Assembly: GCA_034359265.1 (NCBI GenBank)
Contig: CP136891.1
Span: 7,578,501-7,642,500 of the forward strand
DNA length: 64,000 nucleotides
DNA from: Canna indica
Taxonomy: Eukaryota; Streptophyta; Magnoliopsida; Zingiberales; Cannaceae
Direction of reading: 5' to 3'
The translations under genes and the position numbers were made by a program. The notes beneath the pieces were generated by a model. The model did no database searches. It was not told the DNA's origin and worked only from the letters and a program-made list of their open reading frames with translations. Within the stretch, counting starts at the first letter, position 1, and every line of letters begins with the position of its first letter. Below are positions 48,501 through 63,500 of the stretch, in pieces.

Positions 48501-51500
48501 CCAGCTGGATTGTGTAATTGTCTGTTAATTGTTTACCGTACGGAATTTTTTAGTTAACCGACCGAATTAACTGAAAAAATGCGGTTCAGTTTGGTTAATT
48601 CACCGTTTAACCGAAAGATGATTTTATGTTGTAAAAGAACAAGTGTTTTTAACCGTTAGCTGTGCAAAAAGGCAATAAAAAAATAAAATGACTATTGTAC
48701 CACACTAGAATTTGAACTTGGACCACTAAGGCATAAGTTTATCCTCTTAACCACTCAAACAAACCAACAAACCATGCTACTTGATATAATTATTTATTTT
48801 TACTAACTTAAACTATATTTCGATTAATTCGGTAAATTAACGGAACCGTTCGGTTAATTTACCGAACCGAACCGAAAATTTCTAAATGTTTAACAGTTAA
48901 TCGAACCAAAAATCAATTGGAGAAATCCATTTGGTTCAGTCGGTTAATCGGTGAATTTTGCTCACCCCCAGTACTAAGGTTTCATACAACCTTGTAGAGC
49001 CATCAAAATATGAAACCTAGAACTACAACAGTGAATTGAGTGTGTAGGGAATTTCTTGCATCAATAGCACAACAGAGATGATCAAACATTGATGAGGATC
49101 AGCACAATTTTCAACAGCCACAAGGAACAGGATTTTATCATGGTTCATGTATGAGGGAACTTGGTCTTCAAGTACTATAAGGGCATGTTTGTTTCATGGG
49201 CTAAAGGAGGATAGGATAAGGGATGAATTTTAATTCCTTGTTTGTTTGGTGCTTGGATTAGAACAAATTAAGATTAAAAGAATATAAAATTGGTGTTACA
49301 TCGTACCATGGATAAAGAAACCCTATCAAACTCTTCCTCTCATTTGTTATCCTATCAACGAACCATTAGTGTTGTGTCCATAGCATCAAAAAGAATGATT
49401 TAAGTCAGAAATTGCACATTGATTGAGGTCCCTATTAATTAATTAGAAACACCATGATGATTGTTATGCACCTATCAACTGTGTATGTGTCACCTCTGTC
49501 AGCACCAACTTTCAAGATATTCCATTCTTTTAATAATAGTTATTACCCATATAAGAAACTGGTAACTCTATAAGGGAACAAAGATAACTCTACTAGATTC
49601 ACAGCTGTAAAATATAGAAGTTCTTAAAGTGCCCCACCAAGAAATATTGAATGGTTAGATCAGGCCCTTTAACCCCTGTCACATCTAACCATGGTTTAAA
49701 ATACCGGTACCATACCGTACCGACACACGGTATGGTCCGGTATGAAAAGACATACCGGCCGGGTTTTTTTTTGCTGCTAAAAATAACTCCAATAACACAT
49801 AATTGATAAAGAAATACTTAAATTTAAGACGAATCAAGAAATAATTGATCAAGAAGTACTGTATTAGGGTTTTTCACAGATATAAGAGAATCATTACATT
49901 GGAATTAATATAGGGCGACATAGGCCCACAGCCCAAAAGTTCCAAAAAATCTTCAGGGGCTCCGCCCCCACACCCCTGGCAGGGGGCACTGCCCCCTTGA
50001 CCCCCGCCCGAGCGCAAACATAAGACAATTAGGGCAAATCAGTCGCCACACATCCCAACATACGGTGTTGGGGACATACACAACTAAGGTCAACAACTCT
50101 TTTTAAGAGCCGTTGGGTCATACCGGACGGTATCGCCCGATATGACAGCAAATACCGCCCATACCGGGCGGTATTTACCGAGATACCCGGTATTTTCCAA
50201 TACCGGGTATCTTGCTACAGTAACCAAAGGTCATTCTGGGTCGTATCGCCCAGTATGATAGCAAATACCGCCCGGTATTTGATAAATACCGGGCATACCG
50301 GGCGGTATTTACCGAGATACCCAGTATTCTCCCATACCGGAAATCTCGTATAAGTTCAAAAACTGGTAAATACCGGGCATACCGCCCGGCACGGTACGAT
50401 TTTTTGAACCATGCATCTAACTATAGAACATAGCATCAGATATGGACTCCTTAGTTGGCATAGTATCACCAAATGTGGCCTTTCAATTAACATATTTCAC
50501 TGTTTGGTATTTGCTGAATAATGATTACTTGAACTATCTAAGAAGCAATTTCAAATCCAAATATGAAGTGCAACTTACAGACTAACTTCAGATCAACCAA
50601 AATTTCATACCACCTTATCACGTAATTCACATTTCCTACCCTGTTCCATAATTACCATGCAAAATCTCTACAATTAAAATTCTTCCGGAAATTGAACTGA
50701 CAGATACTCTGCAGTCTGCACACGCAGTTTCCATTTTCACAATTCACATCATTCCAACACATTAGCTGATGTGAGACCCCATTGTGCATAAATGCATGTG
50801 CCTGTTAGTACATAGGCATGCAAGAATGTTAGTTGAATGCATATATGCAAGCGATTATAGGACACCTGCACATGCATACACATACCTTCCATTCTATATT
50901 TCATGTCACCAAATCATCTGCTTAATTTAATATTGCTCAACATGCAATCATTCCTATAGGTTTTTCAGACTAACTCAGGAGAAACTTAAATCCCATTTCA
51001 CCTTAGCAAATTTCCTTAACTGAGCTTCATCAAAATAATTTCCTTACCTGACTTATCACTTTCAAGCAACACATAGTCATCCTACAACCCTACAAGCGAT
51101 GTGTAGCTCCAATCTTATTTGAGATACATTTTCTCATGCTAGTCTATAGTCAACAGGGCCTGAAAACATAAGGTCATCACTAAACCAAACTCAAAACTGA
51201 CTCAAGTCACTCAAATTACAACATCTCTGCAAGTGTTTTCCATATAATGGAATGACTCAAGTGGAAATCAACTAGTGATTTTCTTATTTTTGTATGTCAT
51301 AGTTTCAGAGAGATCTTTAATCCTTTCAACTTCCATAGTCGTGATCTTGCATATGCACCATAACATGAAAATAAAATGATTAGAAGTGTTATGAAAACTT
51401 GTGGAAGTTCATTGTAGTTCACAAAAAGGGCACATGTTGAAGTTGAACAGTAGTAAGGACTTGGTATGGAGAAAAATATTATTCACTAAGACTGGGATGA

Positions 51501-54500
51501 CTATTGCCTAGTAGGGTACGACCAGAATGATAATACCATAAGAGCTATGGTTCAATATATTCACAACAAAGTACCTTGATCCTCAGTCTGAAAAATGTAA
51601 GATTTTACTTTTAATAAATAGAGAGACTTACAAAAATCAGAGGAATTCTTAGATCAGACAACTGCAAAGATCTTGCTTTATCGTCACCACTTAGGTTATC
51701 CTCCAGATTCCTGACATGTAAAGATCCTTGGTATTCAGCAGAATATAGATTTGCACACTCAAGCAACATCCATCCCATGAGTACTAGAGCAAAAGCACTG
51801 TAAAAGACAGCTTCATATCTGCAGAGAGATTAAACATATAAACCAGGTGATTTTCCAAGAAGCTAAATAAGACCAGTCATATTTATCAAGATACAAAGAA
51901 AAAGCTTTATTACCCAATTGACAGTAGCAGGAAGGGTGGAGCAAAACCCAAGAAAATAGATGTGAGACGAGAGAGAATGCTAACTGGGGAAAATAAAGGT
52001 ATAACCATTGAAACAACTGTTCAAAAAACAATAATCACAGTCAGTATCCGGCCATTTAAGGTCTAAAATAATTAGGACAGCGTACATTGTTGCAAGAACA
52101 AGACAACTCTTATTGCATCAGTTTATGAGTTCTGTTCTTCTGGGGTAAGACTTGTGCATCTTACCAAGATCAATATCATCACACAATTATAGGGTCTTGT
52201 ATTAATTTTCTTTTTATTGTTTCTAACCAAGCTTCTTTTTTACCTTCTTCTGCCTCCCCTAGCACCACTAATATGTATTGGCCTTAATATATGCAGCAAA
52301 GGGCCTATAAAATGTTTTATTTTTAGAAATACATATCCATGAATTCTTAGCCACCATCAGAAAAACAAAAGTTTAGAAGATTAGAAAATTTGACAAGTCA
52401 AGCAATAATAAAATTCATTCGAAAAGTACGAATAAACAACAAAACTGGAAGAAGCACCAAATAGCCTAAAAATCATAGAGGTCAAGGATGTGGCTGTTAG
52501 CAGAGAATACTTTTCTTCTCAATACTGTAGTCACTTGGATGATATAAGCATAATGTTTTATATTGACAAAACATTCTATGAGAATTCTAATATCCAGTTT
52601 AGTTTAACTACTTGGGTAATTCTCTACAGTCTACATTCCTTCTGATTTGGGAACCTCTGCTAAGCATCCTTTAAGTGTAAAAGGTATTATTTAGAAAACC
52701 AAAAAAATGTGCTACATTTTTCATTGTCCTTATCATCTGCCGTGCTCTTGAGGGCTTTAATGCTCCATTTCACTATACAGTTTTGAGTTAGTTTGTGCAA
52801 CCCAACCTTGAACTTTTTTTTCCCTTAATTTGTCCAGTGCTTTGGGGTGATTTTGGCAATTGTGAGTAAGTCAAGACACTTTTTAACATAGGGATCTTAA
52901 ACTAATGTATTCAACGAAGAGAAGATATTACAAGAAGGCTAAGATATTGCAGAATAAATTAGTTAAAATTAATGAACAGAAAATTGCTTCTTGTATATTA
53001 TTATCATCTTTAAATAATAAAGAAACAACATATTCTTCTAACTTTGAACTTTTTATCAGGTCTTCTATAATTCTCATCAACCAACAAGGATATGGAGGCA
53101 TATTGCTTAGCATCAGGGGTTCAATGCTCACTCTTATTAATGTTGGTTGCTTGATTAAAAAACCACTAAGTCAACCTCTAGTATCTTACACAACAAGGAT
53201 ATGAAAGCATATTGCTTAACATCAGGGGTTCAATCCCCACTCTTATTGTCTTTGTATAAATGAATTCTAATGTGATGATTTCATTTTTCTTCTTTTTTTT
53301 ATAAAAAGGCTACTAAGATGCTGAGAATATTTCTTATATGTTTGTTCTTTGTAGCCTTAGGCCTTCAATTAGTTCAAATAAGGGTGCTTTGCCTTTGTGT
53401 TCATCACATTGCCTTGCCATTGTGTTGCTGGCAGTCAAAGGCCATAGAAGGATAAGTTAGAGGAAAGCTAAATGAAAGCAGGTAAGTTATATATAAATTA
53501 ACTAATGTTTTCCTTTTGCAACACCCCAATGTTGGCACAACAATTTGTTCTGTTGGTTGCATATATTGTTCTAGCCACTAGTTCACAGAGTACTCGCCAA
53601 ATGCCAAACACTTCCAAATTCCAATAATGGTTTGAAATAACGACATCACTAACTTTTTTTGCTCTAGGTATGCCTAATATAATACACATGTATTAGGAGG
53701 CCTACCAAGCCATACCCACCTGTATTAATAAATCGCAAAACACAACTAGTATGTTAATATATCAATCTTTTATTGAGCCATTACATTTTGCCTGTATAGA
53801 ACAGTATGGGGCAATACATCAAAACCTTGCTTTGAACATTGGTTCTCATTACATCTTACCTCTCCAACATCAATTATATTCCATAAAAGTTTTTCTTTCT
53901 GAAAAAAAGGGCTCTGAGATGCTTGGAGTTCAGTTAGTTGATATTTCATGTTCTAAATTCTTTCTTTTTTCAACCTTTATTCTCTTATAATTATTGGTTG
54001 AAGCGAAGAATAACTTTGTCTTCTGGTCATATCCAATCATTGTTTTTCATTCTAGTACATATTAGCCACTATTATGTAAATTAGGGAGGCTCTCTTCTAA
54101 GTTTTAGTTAATGATCATTTGCTTCTTCGACAAATATAAAAACAATAGGCACCTGGATATAGGATAGCATCACAAGGAAAATGTTAGTAGACTAACTATA
54201 GTGCTCAAATGCTAAAGAATACTATAAACAATCAAGAACAAATTTCAAATTTCTGAAATACCAGCTATGGACCAGTTTGTTAACTGGTGCACTGGGAGCA
54301 GTTCTTTGTTTGCAGCTCTATGAGAAGTAGATAACCACACCATCAAGGATGATAATACAACTAGAATTGCCTAAGACAAAACACAGACAATCATAATGCA
54401 ATTTAGCAAAACAATAATAATAATCAGCAAATGAAATCAAATACCAATAAAGAATCAGTATATCTTCTCCATTCGTTTACCTGAACAACGAAGAGCAAAT

Positions 54501-57500
54501 GGAACTGAGAAGTTTTGCTGATACGAACAATATATAACCAGAGCTTGTCGCCTGCCCTACTTGAGTCAAGCCACCTTGAAGCCATTCCAAGTAATACTAT
54601 CAGAAATCCACTAGCAAATCTGCATTTCTCAATTATATTAGATCTCCATGCCATCCAAATAGCATGTTATAAATAAGGACCATTGTCTTAGATTACATAA
54701 TAAGAAACAGAAGTGACTCTAAGATAATGTATTATAGAGATAATAAAAATAGTGAAACCATCGTCTACTTGTAGAAGAAAAGCTATCAGCAACTTCCATA
54801 AGGAAGGAATGCTACTTTATGATAAGTGAAAATGTTGCACCTGTCAGGTAGAGTGCAAGCAGTACCACATTATTTGCCGGTCAGCGAATGCTAAAAGTTA
54901 AGCTAGGTGTCTTTAGGCTCCACTGGCTATGACAGAGCCCAGCATGTGCAACTTACCTTCTAGGCACGATTCATGCTACATGTTAAGAATATAAATGAAT
55001 AAATTGGGTCATTTCCTAAGGGCTCAAGCTTTTGAGAAAATTGATAATCCAATCAAACTTAACATGGTACGAGAGCACGAAGCAAGAGGGGAGGTAGGAG
55101 GTTCAGAGTTCAGATCATGCTAACATGTTGGGCTTTGGACAAACCAGTTCAATTCACCCATCCACATGAAAAAAGGAGTGGTAAGAATATAAATGAATAG
55201 ATTGAGGCAAATGTAAGATAGTGCCTCATTGGATGTGAACTTTATGCCTTGTTGGACTGCACATATTTCATTATAATGTTTTAAAGAAAAGATAACTATG
55301 TCAATAGTACATTGCAAAACTAATATTGAGTCCTCTTTGGCACAGAAAGAAAACTTCAATTTTCTATAGTAAATTATAATGTACTATAAGATTGTAACCT
55401 CAATCTCCATGAGCTAAAGTAAACTAAAACAATAAATTATTCAGCTCATTTTTACTAATGAGAACTTATTCTATTCTTTTTTCAACCAATCTTTTCTTTG
55501 TTGCCCTTTCTTGCACTGTAGCATAACACATGATTATTTATGTAGCATTTATTCTCTATTACATAGAGATATCATGTCCAGATCAGGGGAAAAATACAAA
55601 GAAGCCTATCGACTTGACAAAAGTCAAAAGGTATTAAAAATTCAAGTTTTTAGTAGTAATGTAAAAAAATCTTAATAGCACCACTGCCCAGATTCAAAAA
55701 TGAGAAGCATATTTCCAGATAATACAACCACCATGAAAATGAACAAGCTAAATTGAAGAAAGAAGTATGAGCATTACACTAAAGGGTTATTGTCAGGAAT
55801 TTCTGCAGGCATCGATGTGAAAATGGACAAGAACCAGCAGGACAAACATATGTAGAGGGCCATCATATATCTTCCAGGGACAAGTAAGAATATATGTGAT
55901 GCAGCAAGCAATCCAGCAATGAGAAAAAACCAAGTGTACAATTTCCTGTCAGAAAAGCTAGCCACCTGTAGCAGCATAAAAGTTGGAATAAATTAATACA
56001 AAAATAACTTGTTGTGCTTACATAAAAGTTGGAATCAGAATGTTAGCAACGTACCAAAAATTCAAGAATGATCAATGACATCATAAGAATAGCTATTAAC
56101 TTCGCACTAGATTTAAAGTTTTTAGTAGAAATTTCTTTCCAAATAGCATTTATAAACTGGAGCTTGGAAAGAATCTGGGTCCAGAGGAATATTGTCATTG
56201 AAACATAGGCATGATAAAGCACAGGAGAACTCTCCAGGTAAAGAATAAAGGATGATAAACTCATCAACAAGCATCCACCTAGATACACCTGCCAAGAAAA
56301 GACCTCCAGAATCAGAAATTTATCAAACTATAGAAGTCAGATATACAAGTAAAATATGCAGGTTTAGTGATAACTGATAAATGTGGTCAATAAACAAAAT
56401 ACAAAGTACATTAACTATTATGGGAAAGAAAATCATAAATGGAAGGACAAAAAATACTTGACAATTTGTTGTCTCCAAGAGTTTAGAAGCACAATGACAA
56501 ACTCAGCATCATATTGTAACACGAGGAGGGAACACCAAAAATTGGGTCCAGGTCAGAAAAAATTCAAAGAGTTGTGAACTTCCAGACTTGGATCCTACCT
56601 TAACCTAAACAAACTTCCTATTTTAAATATTGGGAGTTTGGGACCACAGTAGAAAAGCATTCAACAATAAGCACATAGGTGGAGCCCGTAGAGTTCATTA
56701 GATGCTTTGCCATAGCAATAAAACAAATTCCACTATCAAACTAGAAGTGCAACAAACAATATATTGTCAACTTAAAACAATATTAACAAATAGTTGATGT
56801 AGACTCTCCGCATAATCCCACCGCCAAATCAATCACATAAGCAAGTCAATTGGATACTTCTCTTATTATCTGAAACCCTTCTTTTTTCTATAGGAACCCA
56901 AGATTTTTCTTTCTTTTAAATCAAATAAACTAATAATCACTATATCATTCATCCAAACTAAAAAGTCATTGAAACACAGGCCTTAAAACAAATCAAGAGT
57001 GCAACTCTCAATGAAAAACCCTACATATTTCTGATCAACTCCCACCATGCAGAAGCAAGAATTATCTTTTAAAACCTAGTCAAAGAAATGGAGGCATTAT
57101 AACATTGTGTCATCTGAATTTGGTCAAAGATGAAGAATTAATGTTTGTGGAATACCCTCTGATCATTCCTATCACTAAGGCAGTAAGGCAAAACAGTCAG
57201 TAAGGTTCAAACATCCCAATAAAGCCATACATAAGCCAAGCAAGACTTCCAATTAGTTATTTTCAGATATATAACAAGAGGCATGCCAGCTGTGACGTTT
57301 AACTTTGTAAGTGATGTGTCTAATTCTATATGAACAATACAAGCAAGGAGCCAAGGACCTTTCTAACAATGTAAATGTATAGATTGGGTTCCTTCCTAAT
57401 AGCTTAGACTTTTGGGAAAGTTAAGAAGTTCTGAGTTTGAATGTTGCCATTATTAGTAATATATATAAAAAAATACCCCTAGTTACATTAAGCTAGTCTA

Positions 57501-60500
57501 AGCTAGTTTGCACACCAACATGTGGGGGGAGTGTAAAATATAAATATATAGATTGAACCCTACCTAACAACTTAAGCTTTTGGTACGTTGGTAATTCAAT
57601 AAAATTTAACAGAACTAATTAATTTGTTTTTAGAAAACTACATTTGACCTATAAAAGTACAATATTTTAGACCACTCATGGGACTGGATATTGTTTATAT
57701 AAAGATTAAGGAAACTGCAAAATTATTGACTGCAAATTATGTATGTTCAGAAGTAGAGAAGAACTTATTTTTCTTTTTTCTATATGCATTTTATATTGAG
57801 GTTATTTCTTGATAATATTAAGGTCCTCCCCTCCAATAATTCTTTTTTCAAATAGAACACTTCCATTGGCATATGATTCATCAATTTCATAATACTGAAC
57901 TGACAAGATCAAGGTTTAAAATACCGATACCGGTCATCATCTTGGTGGATGACCGGTATCAGTACGTACCGATACCGTACCGTACTGTACCGTGCATACC
58001 GGTCCCCTTTTTTTTTGTTAAAAATAACTCCAATAATACATCATTGATCAAGAAATACTTAAAATTAATATTCAAATGTCAAATACATGAATGCAATGTT
58101 TAAATAGTCGTTGGGTACTGTTTTGATATTGTATTAGGGTTTTTCATAGATACAAGAGAATCATTACATTGGAGTTTATATAGTCGTGTATATCCCAAGA
58201 TATGTACGAGTACGACGGACTAAGATCAACACCATATGTTGGGATGTGTAGCGACTGATTTGCCCTAAGCGTCTTATGTTGCGCTACGCAGATTTTTTGG
58301 GCCCTTTGGGTTGTGGGCCTGTGTCGACCTATATAAATTCTAATGTAATGATTCTCTTATATCTACGAAAAACCCTAATACAGTATCGAACAATACCCAA
58401 CGGCTCTTTTTAAGAGCTATTGGATCATACCGGGCGGTATCGCCCAGTATGACAGCAAATACCGCCCGGTATTTGCTAAATACCAGAGCATACCGGGCGA
58501 TATTTACCAAGATATCGGTATTTTCCAATACCCGGTATGTTGCAACAGTACACAATGTCATTCCGGGCGGTATAGCCCGGTATGATAGCAAATACCGCCC
58601 GGTATTTCATAAATACTGGGCATACCGGGCGGTATTTACCGAGATACCCGGTATTTACCCATACCGGGTATCTCGTATACCGGTTTTTTCAAAAACCGGT
58701 ATATACCGAGCTTACCGCTCGGTACGGTACGAGATTTAAAACCATGGACAAGATCATACAAAACATAAATTCGCAACACATTGAAATGCAAAATTACAGA
58801 AGGTACCAGCATTAACAAATGGGAAAAAGGTCAAACCTTTTTGGTAATTTTATGAGAAGACTCTTGTTTTTTCTTCAGGAAAAGGTTACCCAAAAATGTG
58901 TAAGACTGCACCACATGAAGTATCAAATTTACCATCCATCCAACATAACCAAGGGTGATTATCGTCATTAACATCAACCAGTCATAAGTTTGAAAATAGT
59001 GAAGACCTGCAAGTGACATAGACCTCAGGGTATGGCAGGCTTTCATGGCAGATTCATAATCCCTTGCATCTATAAATTCTTCTATTTGGCCAAGAAAAGA
59101 CGAATAGTCTTCCAAAGGCTTATATGGCCTGAAGTACAGCGAAGTTGATTGCTTTAGCTCTATGAATCTGATTAAGGAAGTCAGAGGAGATGTGTTTATT
59201 CTGGGAGGACATCTTCTGACTCTCATTGGACAACAAACACACAGATTTATACATATACACAAGCAAACAAAAATATGGAAGTGCGGAGTGGTGGAAAAAA
59301 AATCATCATAATAAGATATTAATTTAAAACAAAAGCAGGAATACTATATCTTTTCAAGCATTGATTATCATATACCTCTAGTTGCTATACGACTTGTCAA
59401 GTCGCTTTAAATCGCCATAGATAAACAGAACAATATTTACGAGTTAAACAAGTATCAACCTTAGCCTAACAAAGCTAATCTTCCATTGTTTCATCCATTA
59501 GAAGAGCCTATTTATCATATAAACAACATTCAATTTCTTCATATAGCAGTATTAAGAACCAAGACCAATTTGTTCCTTTATATCCAAAATAACAAATAAT
59601 TTTTTATTCCCTGAAGTCTTGATCTTTCTTGACCCTGATATAAAATAAAGAAACAACTTATGGCATAAAAGATTTGGACGTACATTTCATAAATTAGCTA
59701 AAACAGATACCGCACACTTCTAGTAAAAAATTCAAAACTCAATGGAAAATTAGCCCACACATAAATACACCATTGAAATGCAGCTGACATATCTTTGTAA
59801 GTGTAACCTAATTACATTTTTCTTCATCAATTTGCAGTTCATTTGGTCTATAAAATCCAAGACTAAGACAGCTTTTTTCTCAAGCAAAAGCAGAGACTTT
59901 GAATCTACCAAACTAAAGGAACAGAAGGTTATAAAATATGTAGTATGCTTGTTATGATTATAATATAGTTCATACTCACAAACATGTAATACAATCAGTT
60001 GTGTCATGATTCATTACAAAATATAGAAAGACTGTTCTAAATTATTAACATGTTTGGATAGATGGAAAGTGGCACTTTCTGGACAAGGCCAACTTTACAC
60101 ACTAGAATTCATCTAATAGCATGCTTCAGATACAAGTAAATGAGGATTAATCTCTGCAAAAAAGAAAACTATGAGAAGGTTCATTGAGTCCAAAGACAGA
60201 GGTCAGTAAAGGAACCCCCCCTTTAAGGTTAAGTCAGGGTGTTTAGCTCTTATTAAAGATAAACAAGTAATAGAATAACACAAATAGTATTTTCACATTA
60301 ATTATGTGATCTCATGCAATAATTTAGACTAAGTAAAGTTCCCAGATGATTAGGTGAGTTGGAGCTTTAATAGCGTAGCTTGAGCTCCATATAGGCAACT
60401 TCTAAGGATGCTTGAGTTTATTGTGTCTCTAGTAAAAAGTCAGCTGAGAGCTTCTGTGCAGCATCTGGACCTCAAACAGGATAAGGAGGTGTTAAATTTA

Positions 60501-63500
60501 GTACTCAATGACACTGAATCATCTTAATGTTGGCCAACTAAGGTCTTTCATAGGATGTACGCTGTAGCATCTATCACAAAATTAATCTGACATAACGCAG
60601 AAACTAAATACAAAGTTCTCTGCTCCTAGGTTGTTAGGAAAAAGAAAAGGATCATGTACAAGAAGAGAAACTTAAAAAGTTGCAATTCTACATTGGTTGT
60701 GTATGATTTTCCAAAGCACCTATCTAGATGTCATTCCCAAAATATCAAACTGAGATAGAAGTTTGTTATAATCGGATAAAATTCTATACAAGAATTTACA
60801 AACTACACATTCTTCTGCATCATTTCAAGGTTTAAAATCTCGTACAAGTATCAATTTTGGAGAATGCCCAGTACTAGTACATACTAATATCAATTTCGGA
60901 GAATGGCCAGTACTAGTATGTACTAATATCAATTTCGGAGAATGGCCAGTACTAGTACGTACTAATACCATACCTACACTTTGGAACAATATGGTAAAAA
61001 TTGGATTGTACCTGATATTTTCTTTTCTTTTTGCATTTGACAATCTAAACCTTGTTTTTTCATAAAGAATTTCATTAGAATGCTTTCAACATGCATAATT
61101 AAGTTTGCTAACAAATTATAACAAAAGATTTGAGGCCTTTATATAAGTTTAAAATACAGCTCTAGAATAGTTTTAAAAATGCCTAATGGCTGAAAAAATA
61201 GCCGTCGGGCATGTACCACATCATACAGTGCACATACCATCATCCATAGTTAAAAAAGGTAGGTGCTGCCCGCCTGCCCCTACCAGGCAATATGCTACGA
61301 GATTTTAAGCCATTCATTTTCATTTGTTCCAATGAATAATCTTTAGATACATGATGCAGATGCTCATCCAACAAAGGTACTATAGTATGAACCAAGAATG
61401 GCACGCTAGATAAGTATGATATAAATTAAATTTCTTAAGTCTCAATAAAAACAATAACATAATGTGAACACTAAAAATATTAGTTGGATTTCATAATTCA
61501 TAATACCACAAACTTCCAAATAAAACTCTTTTTGATAGTTTATATAATATAGGTCATCAATTAAATGAAAAAAAACAATGTGCTATGAGCATTCTCAGAA
61601 TGATACTTAAGAGGTAGGATACGTGATTTCCGCAGGAACTGATTAAGAATTTGCTTTGTATTTGCCAAAGCAGCTTCAACTTCCTCTGCCTACTTGACAT
61701 CAACCAGGAGAAAAGTGCTTTAGACATATAAATACTGTAACTACTGATTAAACGAAAATGAGACTATTGATAAGGTAATAATACTCTCTTAACATTAGAC
61801 CTATACACCTGCGAAACCAATCAAATTATGATATTATTGATGATATTGCAACAAGTCCTAGTTTTATTTATAATCAAAAAGTTAAAAGGTTGGAACATGA
61901 CCTTATTCAAACTAAGGTAACCCAATGGCAAATTTCCCACTGAATTAACTGGGCATGGTAATCCAACAATAGTCGCCTGCCAACATGCAGTATGCATTAA
62001 AGGAATATTATGAAAAGAAAAAAGATGACATTTGCTAATATAGAGGATCTAAATAAATTAAGAATTCATAAAAGTTACCATTAAAGGTGCTATATCGGCT
62101 TGATTGACATCCACTCTTTCAATGCCTCTGAGTCCCCACTCAATGGGTGTAGGCATGTCATGCTTATGATCATCAACAAAACGGAAACCGTCATCCGAAT
62201 GGCTATCAGAAATCAACCTTCTGGGATTCTTAATACCAGCTCCCCATGCTACAAGTGGAGTATCTGTATTGGAAGGGTGACCATCTCCATGACTCCCTAT
62301 AGAAGGGAATTCACTGGTTATATAGAGTCCAACCAGAAAAGACTATCAGTATACTAAACACAAGAATGATTAAGGGGAAGCAAAAACATGCAGTCATTTC
62401 AAATTGCTTTTAATATAGGTCATGCTCCCTACCTGAAATTCTACCAGTCCCTAGAAATTGCATATATCATTTCATATTGCTTTTAGTATCTTCAGATTCT
62501 ATTGTATAAAAGGAATTGACACTACAGGATCAGCATGTACTTGTTGGACAATTACTAATTAGATGGGATGATGGAAATAGAGTAACTGACAGTCTGACAC
62601 TACTATTACATTGATGATATACCATTGCCTATCAGTGTAGATTTGCTCAAATTTGACATGGCACCCAACACTTAGTCAATATATGTATCTGCTATTCACG
62701 GCCACTATATGTTATGTCAATAATGGTTATTTTGCTGACCTTATTGCTACATACTATAAATTGTTTCTGAGTTATCTCTCAGGCAACACAGTGTTATGCT
62801 GGTTGATGGTTAACATGCTAAACTGGTCAATACAATGCCTACAGTACTGCACTAATATATTACATTAGTTTAGATTGTAGTGGCAACATATTGTCAAGTG
62901 TCAATGCAACAGCATCATATATAAACTGAATAAGATGGAATGGTATACATAAAAGTGGAGAATATGCAATTAGTTCTTCAAACCTTTGTCACTCATTCCA
63001 TGGTCTGCTGTAAAAATATAAGCTGTCTTATTGTCATTGAAGTAACTTTCCAACAGATTGTACACATCTTCTGCAATTTTATCAACAACCTTAACATTGT
63101 TAAGGTAAATGGAGGAGTAGGGCCGGTGTGCATGACCATTTGTATCACAACCAAGTAAATGCAAAAATATGACCAATTTATCCTGTTGGAGAATCTGCTT
63201 CAGTTTAGGATCATCATTAGACCTACTCAGAAGGCCGTGAAATTGATCAAATGACCACTGATCAAGGAAGGATGCATCTGCAATGGTGATCAAAAGAAGC
63301 ATATAAAGACCATGTTGTTGCATTCCTCAAAACGTAAAAAAGAATTCACTGATACATAATGCACATTAACAAGATCTTCATGTTAACAAGGCTTTCAAGG
63401 TAACTAAGAACTAGTGTGTGTTTATTCTTCAAAACATGAATTTACACAAAAGAATGCAGGCAAAAGACGCTACTTGAGCGGATAGCAGTTGTTCGAACCT

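Noticed and set aside
49186..49375. Possible MITE starting TAAGGGCATGTTTGTTTC
   Set aside because: The left end looks like PIF/Harbinger, but no matching inverted right end or target duplication was found.
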